Below are positions 1-7,728 of a stretch of DNA of 64,000 nt, one piece after another. The notes below the pieces were generated by a model. The model was not told the DNA's origin and did not search any database. It was given only the letters and a program-made list of their open reading frames with translations. Position 1 is the stretch's first letter. Each line of letters opens with the position of its first letter. The position numbers and the translations under genes were made by a program. This DNA is from Hydrogenophaga sp. Its GTDB lineage: Bacteria; Pseudomonadota; Gammaproteobacteria; Burkholderiales; Burkholderiaceae_C. The stretch is taken from NCBI RefSeq assembly GCF_030158645.1, contig NZ_JAOASO010000026.1, forward strand, positions 1-64,000, given 5' to 3'.

Positions 1-53
1 CGGGCGATTTCACGCCGCTCTCGGCCCTGCAGTCGTTCAAGGCGTTGGGCTGA
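1..53 (+). CDS. C-terminal end of an unidentified protein (partial)
   Basis: An open frame enters from the left edge and ends at TGA 51-53. Only the last 16 residues (GDFTPLSALQSFKALG) are in the window. Coding is likely because the next gene converges on it after only 9 bases, but the family cannot be recognised from so short a tail. Confidence 0.45.
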   Translation, partial: GDFTPLSALQSFKALG

Positions 54-62
54 GCGAGCGGC

Positions 63-602
63 TCAGGCGCCCACTTGAAGATCGGCGCTGGCCACCGCCA
101 GCACACGTGGCCCGAAGCTGGTGATGTTGGTCAAGGTGGCGTTGTGGTGATCGATCACCTGACGCAGCGAGAGCACCGCGTTGCCGGCCGAGGTGTCGCC
201 GTCAGACACCAGCGTCACCGGGTAGCCCAGCGCCAGTGCGCGTCGGGTGGTGGTGTCGACACAAAACTCGCTGTGCATGCCGCAAACGATCAGCCTGGTC
301 ACGCCGTGCGCCTTGAGGAGCGCGTCGAGGTCGGTGCCCTGGAAGGCGTCCGGTGTGGTCTTGCGCACGCGCCAATCACCCGGCTCCGCCTGCAAACCAT
401 CGGCCAGTTGCCATTCGCGGCTGGCGTGCTCCAGGTAGCCAGCCACGGACTCGTGCTGGATGAACACCACCGGCGCCCGCGCAGCGCGGGCCCGGACCGC
501 CACCTGGTTGATGCGCGCGATCACCGCATCGGACTCGAAGGCGCGGCCCTCACCTTCGCACAGGCCTCGTTGAACGTCGATGATGAGCAGCGTGGTTTTC
601 AT
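63..602 (-). CDS. Isochorismatase-family cysteine hydrolase
   Basis: This is a 179-residue cytoplasmic hydrolase of the isochorismatase/nicotinamidase fold. The catalytic triad of the family is visible: Asp9 in LLIIDVQ, Lys81 in VRKTTPDAF and Cys114 in HSEFCVDTT. A cis-peptide-like VCGMHSEFC segment precedes the cysteine, as expected. The open frame extends further upstream, but homology begins at the ATG at 602, directly before the buried first strand. The substrate cannot be told from sequence; nicotinamide, ureidoacrylate and isochorismate hydrolases share this scaffold. It is read in the same direction as the acetyltransferase upstream, with a 43-base gap, so the two may be co-transcribed. 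Confidence 0.9.
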   Translation of the reverse strand: MKTTLLIIDVQRGLCEGEGRAFESDAVIARINQVAVRARAARAPVVFIQHESVAGYLEHASREWQLADGLQAEPGDWRVRKTTPDAFQGTDLDALLKAHGVTRLIVCGMHSEFCVDTTTRRALALGYPVTLVSDGDTSAGNAVLSLRQVIDHHNATLTNITSFGPRVLAVASADLQVGA

Positions 603-645
603 GCGTTTGAGACGGAGGTGTTCAGGGTGAACCGCTTGCGCGGGG

Positions 646-1131
646 TCAAGCCATGGTGTGCGTGAAAAGTTGTTCGTTGACTTCCTTGCCCCACCGCGAC
701 CCCCGCTGCGTTTGCGCCAGCACGAAGCCGTGCTTCTCGTACAGGTGGCGCGCCGCGTGCAGTTCGTCGAACGTCCAGAGGAACACCTTGCGGTAACCGC
801 GCTCGCGGAAGAAGTCCATGGCGGTGGCCAGCAGTTGGGTCCCCACGCCCTGGCCCCGCGCAGCGTCGGACGTGATGAACCACCGCAGGTGTGCTCCCGC
901 CGTGTCGTGGTGCGCGCCATCGATGATCACCGAGCCCTGGATGCCGGTGGCGTTTTCGGCCAGCCAGAGTCCGTCGCGGCGGGCATCGAAACGCAGGCAG
1001 AAAGCCGCCAGCTCGGTGGCCACCTTGGCCTCGAACGGGGCGCCAAAACCAACCGTTCGCGCATAGAAGCTGGCGTGCATGTCCACCACACGACCGATGC
1101 AACCAGGCAGGTAACCCGAGTGGATGTTCAT
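646..1131 (-). CDS. GNAT-family N-acetyltransferase
   Basis: A 161-residue GNAT-type acetyltransferase that would transfer an acetyl group from acetyl-CoA to an amine. The acetyl-CoA pyrophosphate-binding loop is visible as ARGQGVGTQLL (R/Q-x-x-G-x-G/A pattern), followed by a FFRERGYRKVFLWTF strand and the C-terminal YEKHGF signature. The start is the ATG at 1131. A GTG at 1140, overlapping the stop of the upstream PPC gene as GTGA, would add three residues. The tight junction with that gene implies co-transcription. The acceptor substrate is unknown. Confidence 0.85.
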   Translation of the reverse strand: MNIHSGYLPGCIGRVVDMHASFYARTVGFGAPFEAKVATELAAFCLRFDARRDGLWLAENATGIQGSVIIDGAHHDTAGAHLRWFITSDAARGQGVGTQLLATAMDFFRERGYRKVFLWTFDELHAARHLYEKHGFVLAQTQRGSRWGKEVNEQLFTHTMA

Positions 1132-1136
1132 GTTGT

Positions 1137-1535
1137 TCACGGGAGGGGCCGAACCACCAGTTCGTTGAATCCGGTGGCCGGATCGTGCTCGCGGGTGAGC
1201 GTGCCGTTCGGCAGCAGCGCCAACAGGATCTCGGCGGTGGTCCTCACGGTGCTGCCGTGGCCCAGGTGCCCGCCGAACACACGACCCGATGCATCGGACA
1301 TCGACACGTGCAGGTGTGCACCGGCCGCGCTCAACGTGCCGGACAGGCTCACGATCTCCAGCGGCCCGGCGAGCGTCACGTTGTCGGGAGCGTCGGCGTA
1401 CCGAAGGCTGGCCTCCACGAGGCTGCCGATGCCGGCCACCACAAAGGCGGCGTCGGTGCCGTGGCTGGCCGGGAGCGCTTCCAGAGCGCGCCGCAGATCG
1501 GTTCCGGGGGAGAGTCGAAGAGGGACGAGCAGCAT
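1137..1535 (-). CDS. PPC-domain (DUF296) protein
   Basis: A 132-residue single-domain protein of the PPC/DUF296 family (plants and prokaryotes conserved). The family signature is present: a LPASHGTDAAFVVAGIGSL strand-turn, then GAHLHVSMSD and GGHLGHG, which supply the conserved histidines that bind a metal in prokaryotic members. In plants the domain belongs to AT-hook DNA-binding proteins; bacterial stand-alone copies form trimers of unknown role, so DNA binding is not claimed. It appears to lead a small operon with the acetyltransferase and perhaps the cysteine hydrolase that follow. Confidence 0.85.
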   Translation of the reverse strand: MLLVPLRLSPGTDLRRALEALPASHGTDAAFVVAGIGSLVEASLRYADAPDNVTLAGPLEIVSLSGTLSAAGAHLHVSMSDASGRVFGGHLGHGSTVRTTAEILLALLPNGTLTREHDPATGFNELVVRPLP

Positions 1536-1624
1536 GAAGTGGCTGAGGTTCGGCTGGTTGGGTGGTCAATGTCGGCAGGCGAACAGAGAACCGCCCGACC
1601 CCAGATGCCAAGAGGGGCAAATCC

Positions 1625-1891
1625 TCATCTCGACTGCTTCCATGCGACACGAAGCTTTCGTGGACCCTTGGCAAGAAATGACTCCATGTTTTCAATCACT
1701 TCTTTGCGTCTCGCCTCATCGGCGGGAATGTCAAGTTCCCACAGAAGAACATCTCCATGGACGTCGTACTCGACGACAACGGAAAACTGACCTTGAGCAT
1801 CTTCGTACCGCAGTGTCTTGCAATACATGTGCAAGGGTTCGATGCTGACGGTGCAGGCTTGCGGGGACAAAGGTTTGAACATGGCGTGCAT
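1625..1891 (-). CDS. Hypothetical protein, 88 aa
   Basis: I do not recognise the family. The 88-residue product has no signal peptide or membrane segment. It has an alternating strand pattern (QFSVVVEYDVHGDVLLWELDIP) followed by a charged helix (ADEARRKEVIENMESFLAK), which looks like a small folded alpha/beta protein rather than a random frame. Its AT-richer codons are unlike those of its neighbours and may mark a more recent arrival. A second ATG three codons in (1882) is an equally good start. It lies divergent to the amidohydrolase gene at 2010. Confidence 0.55.
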   Translation of the reverse strand: MHAMFKPLSPQACTVSIEPLHMYCKTLRYEDAQGQFSVVVEYDVHGDVLLWELDIPADEARRKEVIENMESFLAKGPRKLRVAWKQSR

Positions 1892-2009
1892 CTCTGAAGC
1901 TCAACCAGCAAACAGGTGGAGGTGCTGCCCATCAGCGCTGGTTTTGAATCATTCTGCATGCGTTTGGAGATACAACACACGCATACCACAACCAGAATCC
2001 AACCCCTCC

Positions 2010-3071
2010 ATGAAAACCTTCCACAACCCCCACCACGCCGCCCACGCCGGCCAGCAAGAAATGTTTCGCGGCCGCCTGGTGCCTTGCCACGAGGTGCCCG
2101 CGCGGCTGGACTTTGTACTGGCCGAGCTGCAGCGCCGCCCACTCGGTGCGCTGCAAACACCCAAGGTGGACGACGCCACGCTGGACGCTGCGATCGGCCG
2201 CGTGCACAGCGCACGCTATGTGGACTTTCTGCGTGGGGCCTGGGCCGAGTGGGTGGCCATGGACCCGAGCAACGCCGCGCGCGATGCCCTGCCCTCGGTG
2301 TGGCCGCTGCCCAACCGCCATGGCTTTCGCAACGACGTGTTGCCCACCAACTTTGCGGCGCGCCTGGGCCTCTTCAGCTTCGATTCGGGCTCACCGCTCA
2401 CGGCGGGCACCTGGGTTGCAGCGCGCGGCGGGGCCGCTTGCGCGCTGGCGGCGGCGCGGGACGTGGCCGCTGGTGCGCGCAGCGCGTTGGCACTTTCTCG
2501 TCCCCCGGGACACCATGCCGGGCCCGATTTTTTCGGTGGTTATTGTTTCTTGAACAACGCGGCCATCGCAGCGCAGGCGCTGCGCGCCGCGGGCCACGCC
2601 CAAGTGGCGGTGCTGGACGTGGACTACCACCACGGCAACGGCACACAGACCATCTTTTACGAGCGGGCCGACGTGTTGACCGTTTCCATCCATGGCGACC
2701 CGGCCACCGAGTACCCGTTTTTTCTGGGCCACGCGGACGAGCGCGGTGCGGGTGCGGGTGCGGGTTTCAACCTCAATCTGCCGCTGCCAAGGGGCACCGG
2801 CTTCGGCACCTGGCGCGACACCCTGGACACCGCCCTGCAAGCGGTCCAGCGATTCGGCGCCACGGCCCTCGTGGTGCCCATGGGGCTGGACACCTTCGAG
2901 GGCGACCCGATCTCGGGCTTCACCCTGAAGAGCGCCGACTACTTCGCCGTGGGCAAAGCCCTGGCGGGTGCCGGGCTGCCCACGGTGTTCACGTTTGAAG
3001 GCGGCTACGCCGTGGACGCCGTGGGCACCAACGCGGTGAACCTGCTGGAAGGTTTTCAGCACGCGGCTTGA
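2010..3071 (+). CDS. Histone deacetylase / acetylpolyamine amidohydrolase family protein
   Basis: A 353-residue zinc-dependent deacetylase of the class II HDAC / AphA superfamily. The active-site features are visible in order: SRPPGHHAGPDFFGG with the paired histidines (around residue 167), VAVLDVDYHHGNGTQ with the zinc-binding Asp and His (around 205), GLDTFEGDP with the second zinc Asp (around 292) and TFEGGYAVDAVG near the end. Bacterial members deacetylate acetylpolyamines or other small amides. The ATG at 2010 is chosen because MKTFHNPHHAAH matches the family N terminus (MKTVYH.. type); the open frame continues upstream without homology. Transcribed alone. Confidence 0.92.
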   Translation: MKTFHNPHHAAHAGQQEMFRGRLVPCHEVPARLDFVLAELQRRPLGALQTPKVDDATLDAAIGRVHSARYVDFLRGAWAEWVAMDPSNAARDALPSVWPLPNRHGFRNDVLPTNFAARLGLFSFDSGSPLTAGTWVAARGGAACALAAARDVAAGARSALALSRPPGHHAGPDFFGGYCFLNNAAIAAQALRAAGHAQVAVLDVDYHHGNGTQTIFYERADVLTVSIHGDPATEYPFFLGHADERGAGAGAGFNLNLPLPRGTGFGTWRDTLDTALQAVQRFGATALVVPMGLDTFEGDPISGFTLKSADYFAVGKALAGAGLPTVFTFEGGYAVDAVGTNAVNLLEGFQHAA

Positions 3072-3172
3072 GGGCGCGCCGGGTTGTGCGCCGGCCCTTG
3101 GCAGACGGGTTCCGTGGCGCAGGGTGCTGTGAGAAGCGTCACGCCTGGCAAGCAAACCGGGCCGCCGGGCTC

Positions 3173-3240
3173 GAAAAACGCACGTTTTTCCATCTGAATC
3201 AACGTGAGGTGAATCCAGCAGTGGGTGTGGGCGCGTACTC
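3173..3240 (+). promoter_or_regulatory. Palindrome and possible ECF-type promoter upstream of the envelope-stress cluster
   Basis: Three elements lie in the 232-base gap before the DUF3034 gene. GAAAAACG (3173-3180) and CGTTTTTC (3183-3190) form a perfect 8-base inverted repeat with a 2-base spacer. TGAATC occurs twice, at 3195-3200 and 3210-3215. From TGAATCC (3210-3216) to CGTACTC (3234-3240) the spacing is 17 bases, as for an ECF sigma promoter. An ECF sigma gene is in the same cluster, so autoregulation is possible. The promoter reading is inference. Confidence 0.35.
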
Positions 3241-3303
3241 AGAGGGTCAGGCCATACCGCCCCTCCCTGGGGGCTTTCGTCAACACCCCACGACCCGTTC
3301 ACC

Positions 3304-4251
3304 ATGCTGCACCCGAGAAACCTCACCACCTCCACCGCGGCGCGCTTGCTGCCCCTGGCTGCGGCCGCCGCGCTGCTGACCACATTCCCTGCCCACGCCG
3401 ACACCGGCAAGCTGCTGCTCACGGGTGGTGTGAGCAGCGTCGAAGGCGCAGCGGGCGGGGGCATTTCGCCCTGGGCCGTCATCGGCAGCCAGGCCACCGA
3501 AGGCGAGGTCGGCGTGTCGGCCTACGCCAGCCGCGCCGTGACCCGGGACCACGGCCTCAGCGCCTACGGCGTGGCCGTGGGCATCCACGACCGCGTCGAA
3601 CTCTCGCTGGGTCACCAGAACTTCGACACCGGTGTCACCGGCACGGCGCTGATGCTGCCGGGACTGCGCCTGAAGCAGGACATCGTGGGCGCCAAGGTGC
3701 GCGTGGCCGGCGACGCCGTGCTGGACAGCGACAGCCTCATGCCACAGATCGCCGTGGGCGTGCAGTTCAAACGCCTGCAGTCCTCCGGTCTGGACAGCAC
3801 GCTCAACGCGCTGGGCGCCCAGCGCAGCGGCGCCGACGTGTACGTGAGCGCCACCAAACTCTTTCTCGCGCAAGGCATTCTGGTGAACGGCACGCTGCGC
3901 GCCACCAAGGCGAACCAGGGCGGTCTGCTGGGCTTTGGTGCCACGCTGGGCGGTGCGGACAACGGCTACGAGCTGCAGCCCGAGTTCTCGGTCGCCTACC
4001 TGATCAACAGCAAGCTGGCGGTGGGTTTTGAGTACCGCGGCATGCCCAACAAACTGCAGCGCGCTGGACAGGCCGCCGGCTTGAGCGACGGCCTTCGCGC
4101 CGACGACTGGAAAGACATCTTCATCGCCTACGCACCGAGCAAGAACGTCTCGCTCACCGCCGCCTACGTGGACCTGGGTCGCATCGTTCCGGCCACCACC
4201 GGTGGGCGCAAACAGACCGGCGTGTACCTCTCGGCCCAGATCGCTTTCTGA
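3304..4251 (+). CDS. DUF3034-family outer-membrane-like protein
   Basis: A 315-residue exported protein of the DUF3034 family. The N terminus is a signal peptide (basic start, hydrophobic LLPLAAAAALLTTF, AHA-D cleavage site near residue 32). The mature part is rich in alternating strands and glycine turns and ends in a strand with terminal phenylalanine (GVYLSAQIAF), the usual signature of an outer-membrane beta-barrel. The domain's function is not established. It is the first gene of a plus-strand run with an exported truncated hemoglobin and a cupredoxin, followed by a sigma/anti-sigma pair, which suggests an envelope or redox-stress role. Confidence 0.85.
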   Translation: MLHPRNLTTSTAARLLPLAAAAALLTTFPAHADTGKLLLTGGVSSVEGAAGGGISPWAVIGSQATEGEVGVSAYASRAVTRDHGLSAYGVAVGIHDRVELSLGHQNFDTGVTGTALMLPGLRLKQDIVGAKVRVAGDAVLDSDSLMPQIAVGVQFKRLQSSGLDSTLNALGAQRSGADVYVSATKLFLAQGILVNGTLRATKANQGGLLGFGATLGGADNGYELQPEFSVAYLINSKLAVGFEYRGMPNKLQRAGQAAGLSDGLRADDWKDIFIAYAPSKNVSLTAAYVDLGRIVPATTGGRKQTGVYLSAQIAF

Positions 4252-4274
4252 ACCTTTCCCCTTTGAGCCTCACC

Positions 4275-4751
4275 ATGAAAAACCTCATCACCTCCGCCGC
4301 CCTCACCCTGCTGGCCCTGGCCAGCGGTGCCACGCTCGCCCAGTCCATGCGGCCCGCGCCGTCGGCCGCCAGTGCCTACCCCGTGGCACCGGCCGCCGGT
4401 CTCTACCAGGCCTTTGGCGAAGAAGCCGGCATCCGCAGCCTCATGGACGACTTCGTGGTGCGCCTCAAGGCGGACCCACGCATCGGCGAGCAGTTCCAGG
4501 ACACCAACCTGACCAACCTGGCGAAGTCGCTCAGCGACCAGCTCTGCCAGCTCTCGGGCGGCCCCTGTGTCTACAAGGGCCCCGACATGAAGACCGCACA
4601 TGCCGACCGCGACACAACGCGCGCCCAGTTCAACGCGCTGGTGGAAGTGCTGCAGCAAAGCATGAACGCGCGCGGCATTCCGTTCACCCGTCAGAACCAG
4701 ATGCTGGCCCTGCTGGCGCCCATGCACCGCGACGTGGTCACCGTTCGCTGA
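4275..4751 (+). CDS. Exported truncated hemoglobin (group I-like)
   Basis: A 158-residue protein with a signal peptide (MKNLITSAALTLLALASG, ALAQ cleavage near 23) and a truncated-hemoglobin domain from about residue 43. The trHb pattern LYQAFGEEAGIRSLMDDFV, then ADPRIGEQF, GGPCVYKG and DMKTAHADRD is clear. His109 is the expected proximal (F8) heme ligand. Most truncated hemoglobins are cytoplasmic, so the export signal is notable. Two cysteines (Cys91, Cys98) in the mature part could form a disulfide. An upstream TTG at 4263 is in frame, but the ATG at 4275 gives the normal signal peptide. It likely binds heme and O2 or NO in the periplasm. Confidence 0.85.
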   Translation: MKNLITSAALTLLALASGATLAQSMRPAPSAASAYPVAPAAGLYQAFGEEAGIRSLMDDFVVRLKADPRIGEQFQDTNLTNLAKSLSDQLCQLSGGPCVYKGPDMKTAHADRDTTRAQFNALVEVLQQSMNARGIPFTRQNQMLALLAPMHRDVVTVR

Positions 4752-4770
4752 AACACCCCCGGGACCCACC

Positions 4771-5427
4771 ATGACACGCTCGCACACCGCCGCATGGCTG
4801 ATCGCCGCTGCCCTGTTGCCCCTGGCCGCCCAGGCCGCCACCGTGCAGGTGACGGTGCTCGGTCGCGACGGCAAACCCCTGGCCGACGCGGTGGTGGTCA
4901 TCGAGCCCGGCGCGGGCGCCAGGCCGGCGGCACCGGCACCGGTCTCCGCCGTCATCAACCAGCAAAAAATGCAGTTCTTGCCCGGCACCATGGTGCTGCC
5001 GGTGGGCTCCAAGGTGACCTTCACCAACCTGGACTCGTGGGAACACCACGTCCGTGGGACGCCCGCGGGCCTGGCTTCCCTGAACCCGGGCACCCAGCCC
5101 GGGTTTGAACTGCGCCTGGACGGAAAAGTCGACGGCAAGGAACCCGCGAGCGCCGAGGTCACGCTGAGCAAGGCGGGTGGGGTGCAGCTCGGCTGCCACC
5201 TGCACGGCTCCATGCGCGGTTTCATCTTCGTGGCCGACTCACCCTGGACGCTGCAGACCGACGCCAACGGCGTGGCCACCTTGCAAGGCGTGCCCGAGGG
5301 CGCTGCCAAGGTGCGCGTGGTGCACGCCGACCAGATCCTCGAAGGTCCGCCCGTGGCCGTCAACATCACGTCCGTCACGGCCCTGAGCCTGCCCACGCAG
5401 GTGCAGCCACGTCGACGCCGGCCATGA
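4771..5427 (+). CDS. Periplasmic cupredoxin (plastocyanin/MauL-like)
   Basis: A 218-residue exported protein: signal peptide to about residue 22 (LIAAALLPLAAQAA), a cupredoxin domain at roughly 24-155 and a C-terminal beta-sandwich (about 160-210) resembling a carboxypeptidase regulatory-type fold. Type-1 copper ligands are visible: His92 or His93 in WEHHV, then Cys142, His145 and Met148 in GCHLHGSM. Similar proteins are often annotated as methylamine-utilization proteins, but no methylamine genes are nearby. It follows the hemoglobin gene by 19 bases and probably carries electrons or copper in the periplasm. Its stop overlaps an upstream in-frame ATG of the sigma-factor gene. Confidence 0.85.
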   Translation: MTRSHTAAWLIAAALLPLAAQAATVQVTVLGRDGKPLADAVVVIEPGAGARPAAPAPVSAVINQQKMQFLPGTMVLPVGSKVTFTNLDSWEHHVRGTPAGLASLNPGTQPGFELRLDGKVDGKEPASAEVTLSKAGGVQLGCHLHGSMRGFIFVADSPWTLQTDANGVATLQGVPEGAAKVRVVHADQILEGPPVAVNITSVTALSLPTQVQPRRRRP

Positions 5428-5495
5428 ACATGACGCCCGCTTTCCACCAAGCCCCGGTGTGGGCATGGGGCCAAGCGGTGCAGCACAATGCCTGC

Positions 5496-6068
5496 ATGAG
5501 CGCACAACCCGATGACCTGCTGATGGACTTGATCGACCGCGTCGCCCGGCGCGACGAAGCCGCCCTCAAGGCCCTCTACGACCTGACCTCGTCCAAGCTG
5601 TATGGCCTGTCCATGCGCGTGGTCGGCAAGGCCGAATGGGCCGAAGACGCGCTGCAGGAAACTTTTCTGCAGATCTGGCGCAGCGCGGGCGATTACCGCG
5701 CCTCGCTCAGCCCACCCATGGCGTGGTTGGGGCTGATCGTGCGCAGCCGTTCGCTCGACTACCTGCGCCGGCGCAGTGCCGAACGCATTCACCTCACCGA
5801 CGAAATCGACGACGCGATGTCCGACACCCTGGAAGGCGATTCGCCCAACCCGATGGACACCACGCTGGCCAGCCAACAGGCCTGGGCGCTGCACCAGTGC
5901 CTGGGCCAGCTGGAGAACCGCCAGCGCGAGGTGGTGAGCCTGGCCTACCTGCGCGACCTGAGCCACGGCGAACTGGCCGAGCAGCTCAGCCTGCCCCTGG
6001 GCACGGTGAAGACCTGGATCCGCCGTGGACTGGACCAGCTGCGCACCTGCATGTCGCGCTTTGCGTGA
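5496..6068 (+). CDS. ECF-type RNA polymerase sigma factor
   Basis: A 190-residue group IV sigma factor. Region 2 is visible as ALYDLTSSKLYGLSMRVV...AEDALQETFLQIW with a basic DYLRRR segment. Region 4 is QREVVSLAYLRDLSHGELAEQLSLPLGTVKTWIRRGLDQLR, a helix-turn-helix that reads the -35 element. An in-frame ATG at 5424 overlaps the cupredoxin stop as ATGA and would add 24 residues; the shorter start matches family length. The next gene is its anti-sigma factor, so the pair probably senses an envelope signal and may control the exported proteins upstream. Confidence 0.92.
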   Translation: MSAQPDDLLMDLIDRVARRDEAALKALYDLTSSKLYGLSMRVVGKAEWAEDALQETFLQIWRSAGDYRASLSPPMAWLGLIVRSRSLDYLRRRSAERIHLTDEIDDAMSDTLEGDSPNPMDTTLASQQAWALHQCLGQLENRQREVVSLAYLRDLSHGELAEQLSLPLGTVKTWIRRGLDQLRTCMSRFA

Positions 6069-6078
6069 AGAGACCGTC

Positions 6079-6858
6079 ATGAACCTGATCCAACACCCCG
6101 AACTGCTCGACCGGCTGGCCGCGGCCCATGCGCTGGGCACCTTGCGCGGGGGCGCCCGCCGCCGCTTCGAAGCCATGGCGCGCGAGCAAGCCCCGGTGCG
6201 CGCCGCCGCCCTGGTGTGGCAAAGCCGCGTGGCCAGCATGAACGAGCTTCAAACGCCGCAGCAACCCGCGCCCGCCGTGTGGACGCGCATTGAAAACCTG
6301 GTGCAGGGCGAGCGCCAGCAGCAGGCCATGGCCGCTGCGCGCGCCCCAGCTGTGAAGCCCCAGCCCGGCGGCTGGTTGCGCAGTCTCGCGCTGTGGCGCG
6401 GCGCCGCCGGTGCCGGCGCACTGGCCACGGTGTTCGCCATCGTCACGGCCGTCGGCCTGCGCGACAACCTCGGTGCGCAGATCGACGAACTGCAGGCCCA
6501 ACTCTCGGCCACCCCGCAGATCGAATACGTGGCGGTGCTCAACGACGACCAGGCCAGTGCTTCGATGCTGGTCACCTTCGACCCGAAGAACGGCAAACTC
6601 ACGCTTCAGCGCGTGGGTGGTTTCCAGGAAGCGAGCGACAAGTCGCTGCAGCTCTGGGCCCTGCCGCCCTCGGGTGGCCCGCGCTCGCTCGGCGTGCTGA
6701 GTCAGGAGCGCCTGTTGCAACTCACCGCGGGGGCGGGTGACGTGCGCGAAGTGCCCACCCTGGCCATCAGCCTGGAACCCAAGGGCGGTGTGCCCAGCGA
6801 ACGCGGACCGACCGGACCGGTGCTGTTCAAGGGTGCGCTGATCCAGAAGATGCTCTGA
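6079..6858 (+). CDS. RskA-type anti-sigma factor
   Basis: A 259-residue single-pass membrane protein. The cytoplasmic N terminus (about 1-95) has the HALGTLRGGARRRFE pattern of RskA/ChrR-like anti-sigma domains. One transmembrane segment follows (about 105-127, GAAGAGALATVFAIVTAVGL), and the periplasmic C terminus has the RskA signature LQLWALPPSGGPRSLGVL. No zinc-binding His-x3-Cys-x2-Cys motif is visible, so redox sensing through zinc is unlikely. It begins 10 bases after the ECF sigma gene and presumably holds that sigma factor inactive until an envelope signal triggers its release. Confidence 0.9.
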   Translation: MNLIQHPELLDRLAAAHALGTLRGGARRRFEAMAREQAPVRAAALVWQSRVASMNELQTPQQPAPAVWTRIENLVQGERQQQAMAAARAPAVKPQPGGWLRSLALWRGAAGAGALATVFAIVTAVGLRDNLGAQIDELQAQLSATPQIEYVAVLNDDQASASMLVTFDPKNGKLTLQRVGGFQEASDKSLQLWALPPSGGPRSLGVLSQERLLQLTAGAGDVREVPTLAISLEPKGGVPSERGPTGPVLFKGALIQKML

Positions 6859-6876
6859 ACCCGCAACGCCGCGCGG

Positions 6877-7728
6877 TCACTGCCGCGCCGTGCGCACGTT
6901 CGCCGGTGGCGACTGCGGGTGGCTGGTGCGCCAGGGGTTGATGTCCAGCCCGCCACGGCGCGTGTAGCGCGCGTACACCGCCAGCTTGGTGGGCTTGCAG
7001 CGTGCCAGCACATCCATGTAGATGCGCTCCACGCACTGCTCGTGGAATTCGTTGTGGTTGCGGAAACTCACGATGTACTGCAGCAGCCCGGCCTGGTCGA
7101 TCTGCGGGCCGCTGTAACTGATCTGCACGCTGCCCCAGTCGGGCTGGCCGGTCACCAGGCAATTGCTCTTGAGCAGGTGGCTCACCAGGATTTCGTCGAC
7201 CGGTTTTTCGTCGAACGCAGCGGTGAGCAGCTCCGGCGCGGGCTGGTAGCGCGTGCACTCCACATCGAGCCGGTCGATCGACAGACCGGCCAGTTCCTGA
7301 ACCTTCTCGCGCTCCAGCTGTTCGGGCAACAGCAGCCTTACGCCGGCGCTGGACTGCAGGCTGCCGCCGTGCCAGATGGCGGCGCTCACGTCCGTGCGGA
7401 TGCGGTCTCGCACCGCGTCGGCGCTGGCAAACGCGGTGTTGTTGAAGCTGTTGAGGTAGAGCTTGAACGACTTGCTCTCCACGATGTGCGTGCTCTCGCA
7501 GGGAATGGTGATGTGGGCCAGGGCCACCTGCGGTTTGCCACGCGGGTTCAGCCAGCTGAGCTCGAACGCGGTCCACAGGTCGGCACCGAGAAACGGCACG
7601 CTGCCGGTGATGCCGATCTCGCGGCGTTTGGTCTCGCGCGGCAGGGGAAACAGCAGGCCGGCGTCGTACTGGTCCACGTAGGCCGAGGCCTGGCCAAGCT
7701 GCGATTGTTCGGGGGTGTTCTGGGTCAT
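6877..7728 (-). CDS. queF: NADPH-dependent 7-cyano-7-deazaguanine reductase QueF
   Basis: A 283-residue queuosine biosynthesis enzyme that reduces the nitrile of preQ0 to preQ1 with NADPH. The QueF motif ESKSFKLY is present (about residues 91-98), and the nucleophilic cysteine lies in [13 protein letters not shown] (about 194). The length marks the bimodular (YqcD-like) type with two tandem tunnelling-fold domains. [13 protein letters not shown] near residue 235 supplies the conserved substrate-binding Glu/His. The start ATG at 7728 overlaps the stop of the alpha/beta hydrolase gene as ATGA, so translation is probably coupled. Confidence 0.96.
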   Translation of the reverse strand: MTQNTPEQSQLGQASAYVDQYDAGLLFPLPRETKRREIGITGSVPFLGADLWTAFELSWLNPRGKPQVALAHITIPCESTHIVESKSFKLYLNSFNNTAFASADAVRDRIRTDVSAAIWHGGSLQSSAGVRLLLPEQLEREKVQELAGLSIDRLDVECTRYQPAPELLTAAFDEKPVDEILVSHLLKSNCLVTGQPDWGSVQISYSGPQIDQAGLLQYIVSFRNHNEFHEQCVERIYMDVLARCKPTKLAVYARYTRRGGLDINPWRTSHPQSPPANVRTARQ

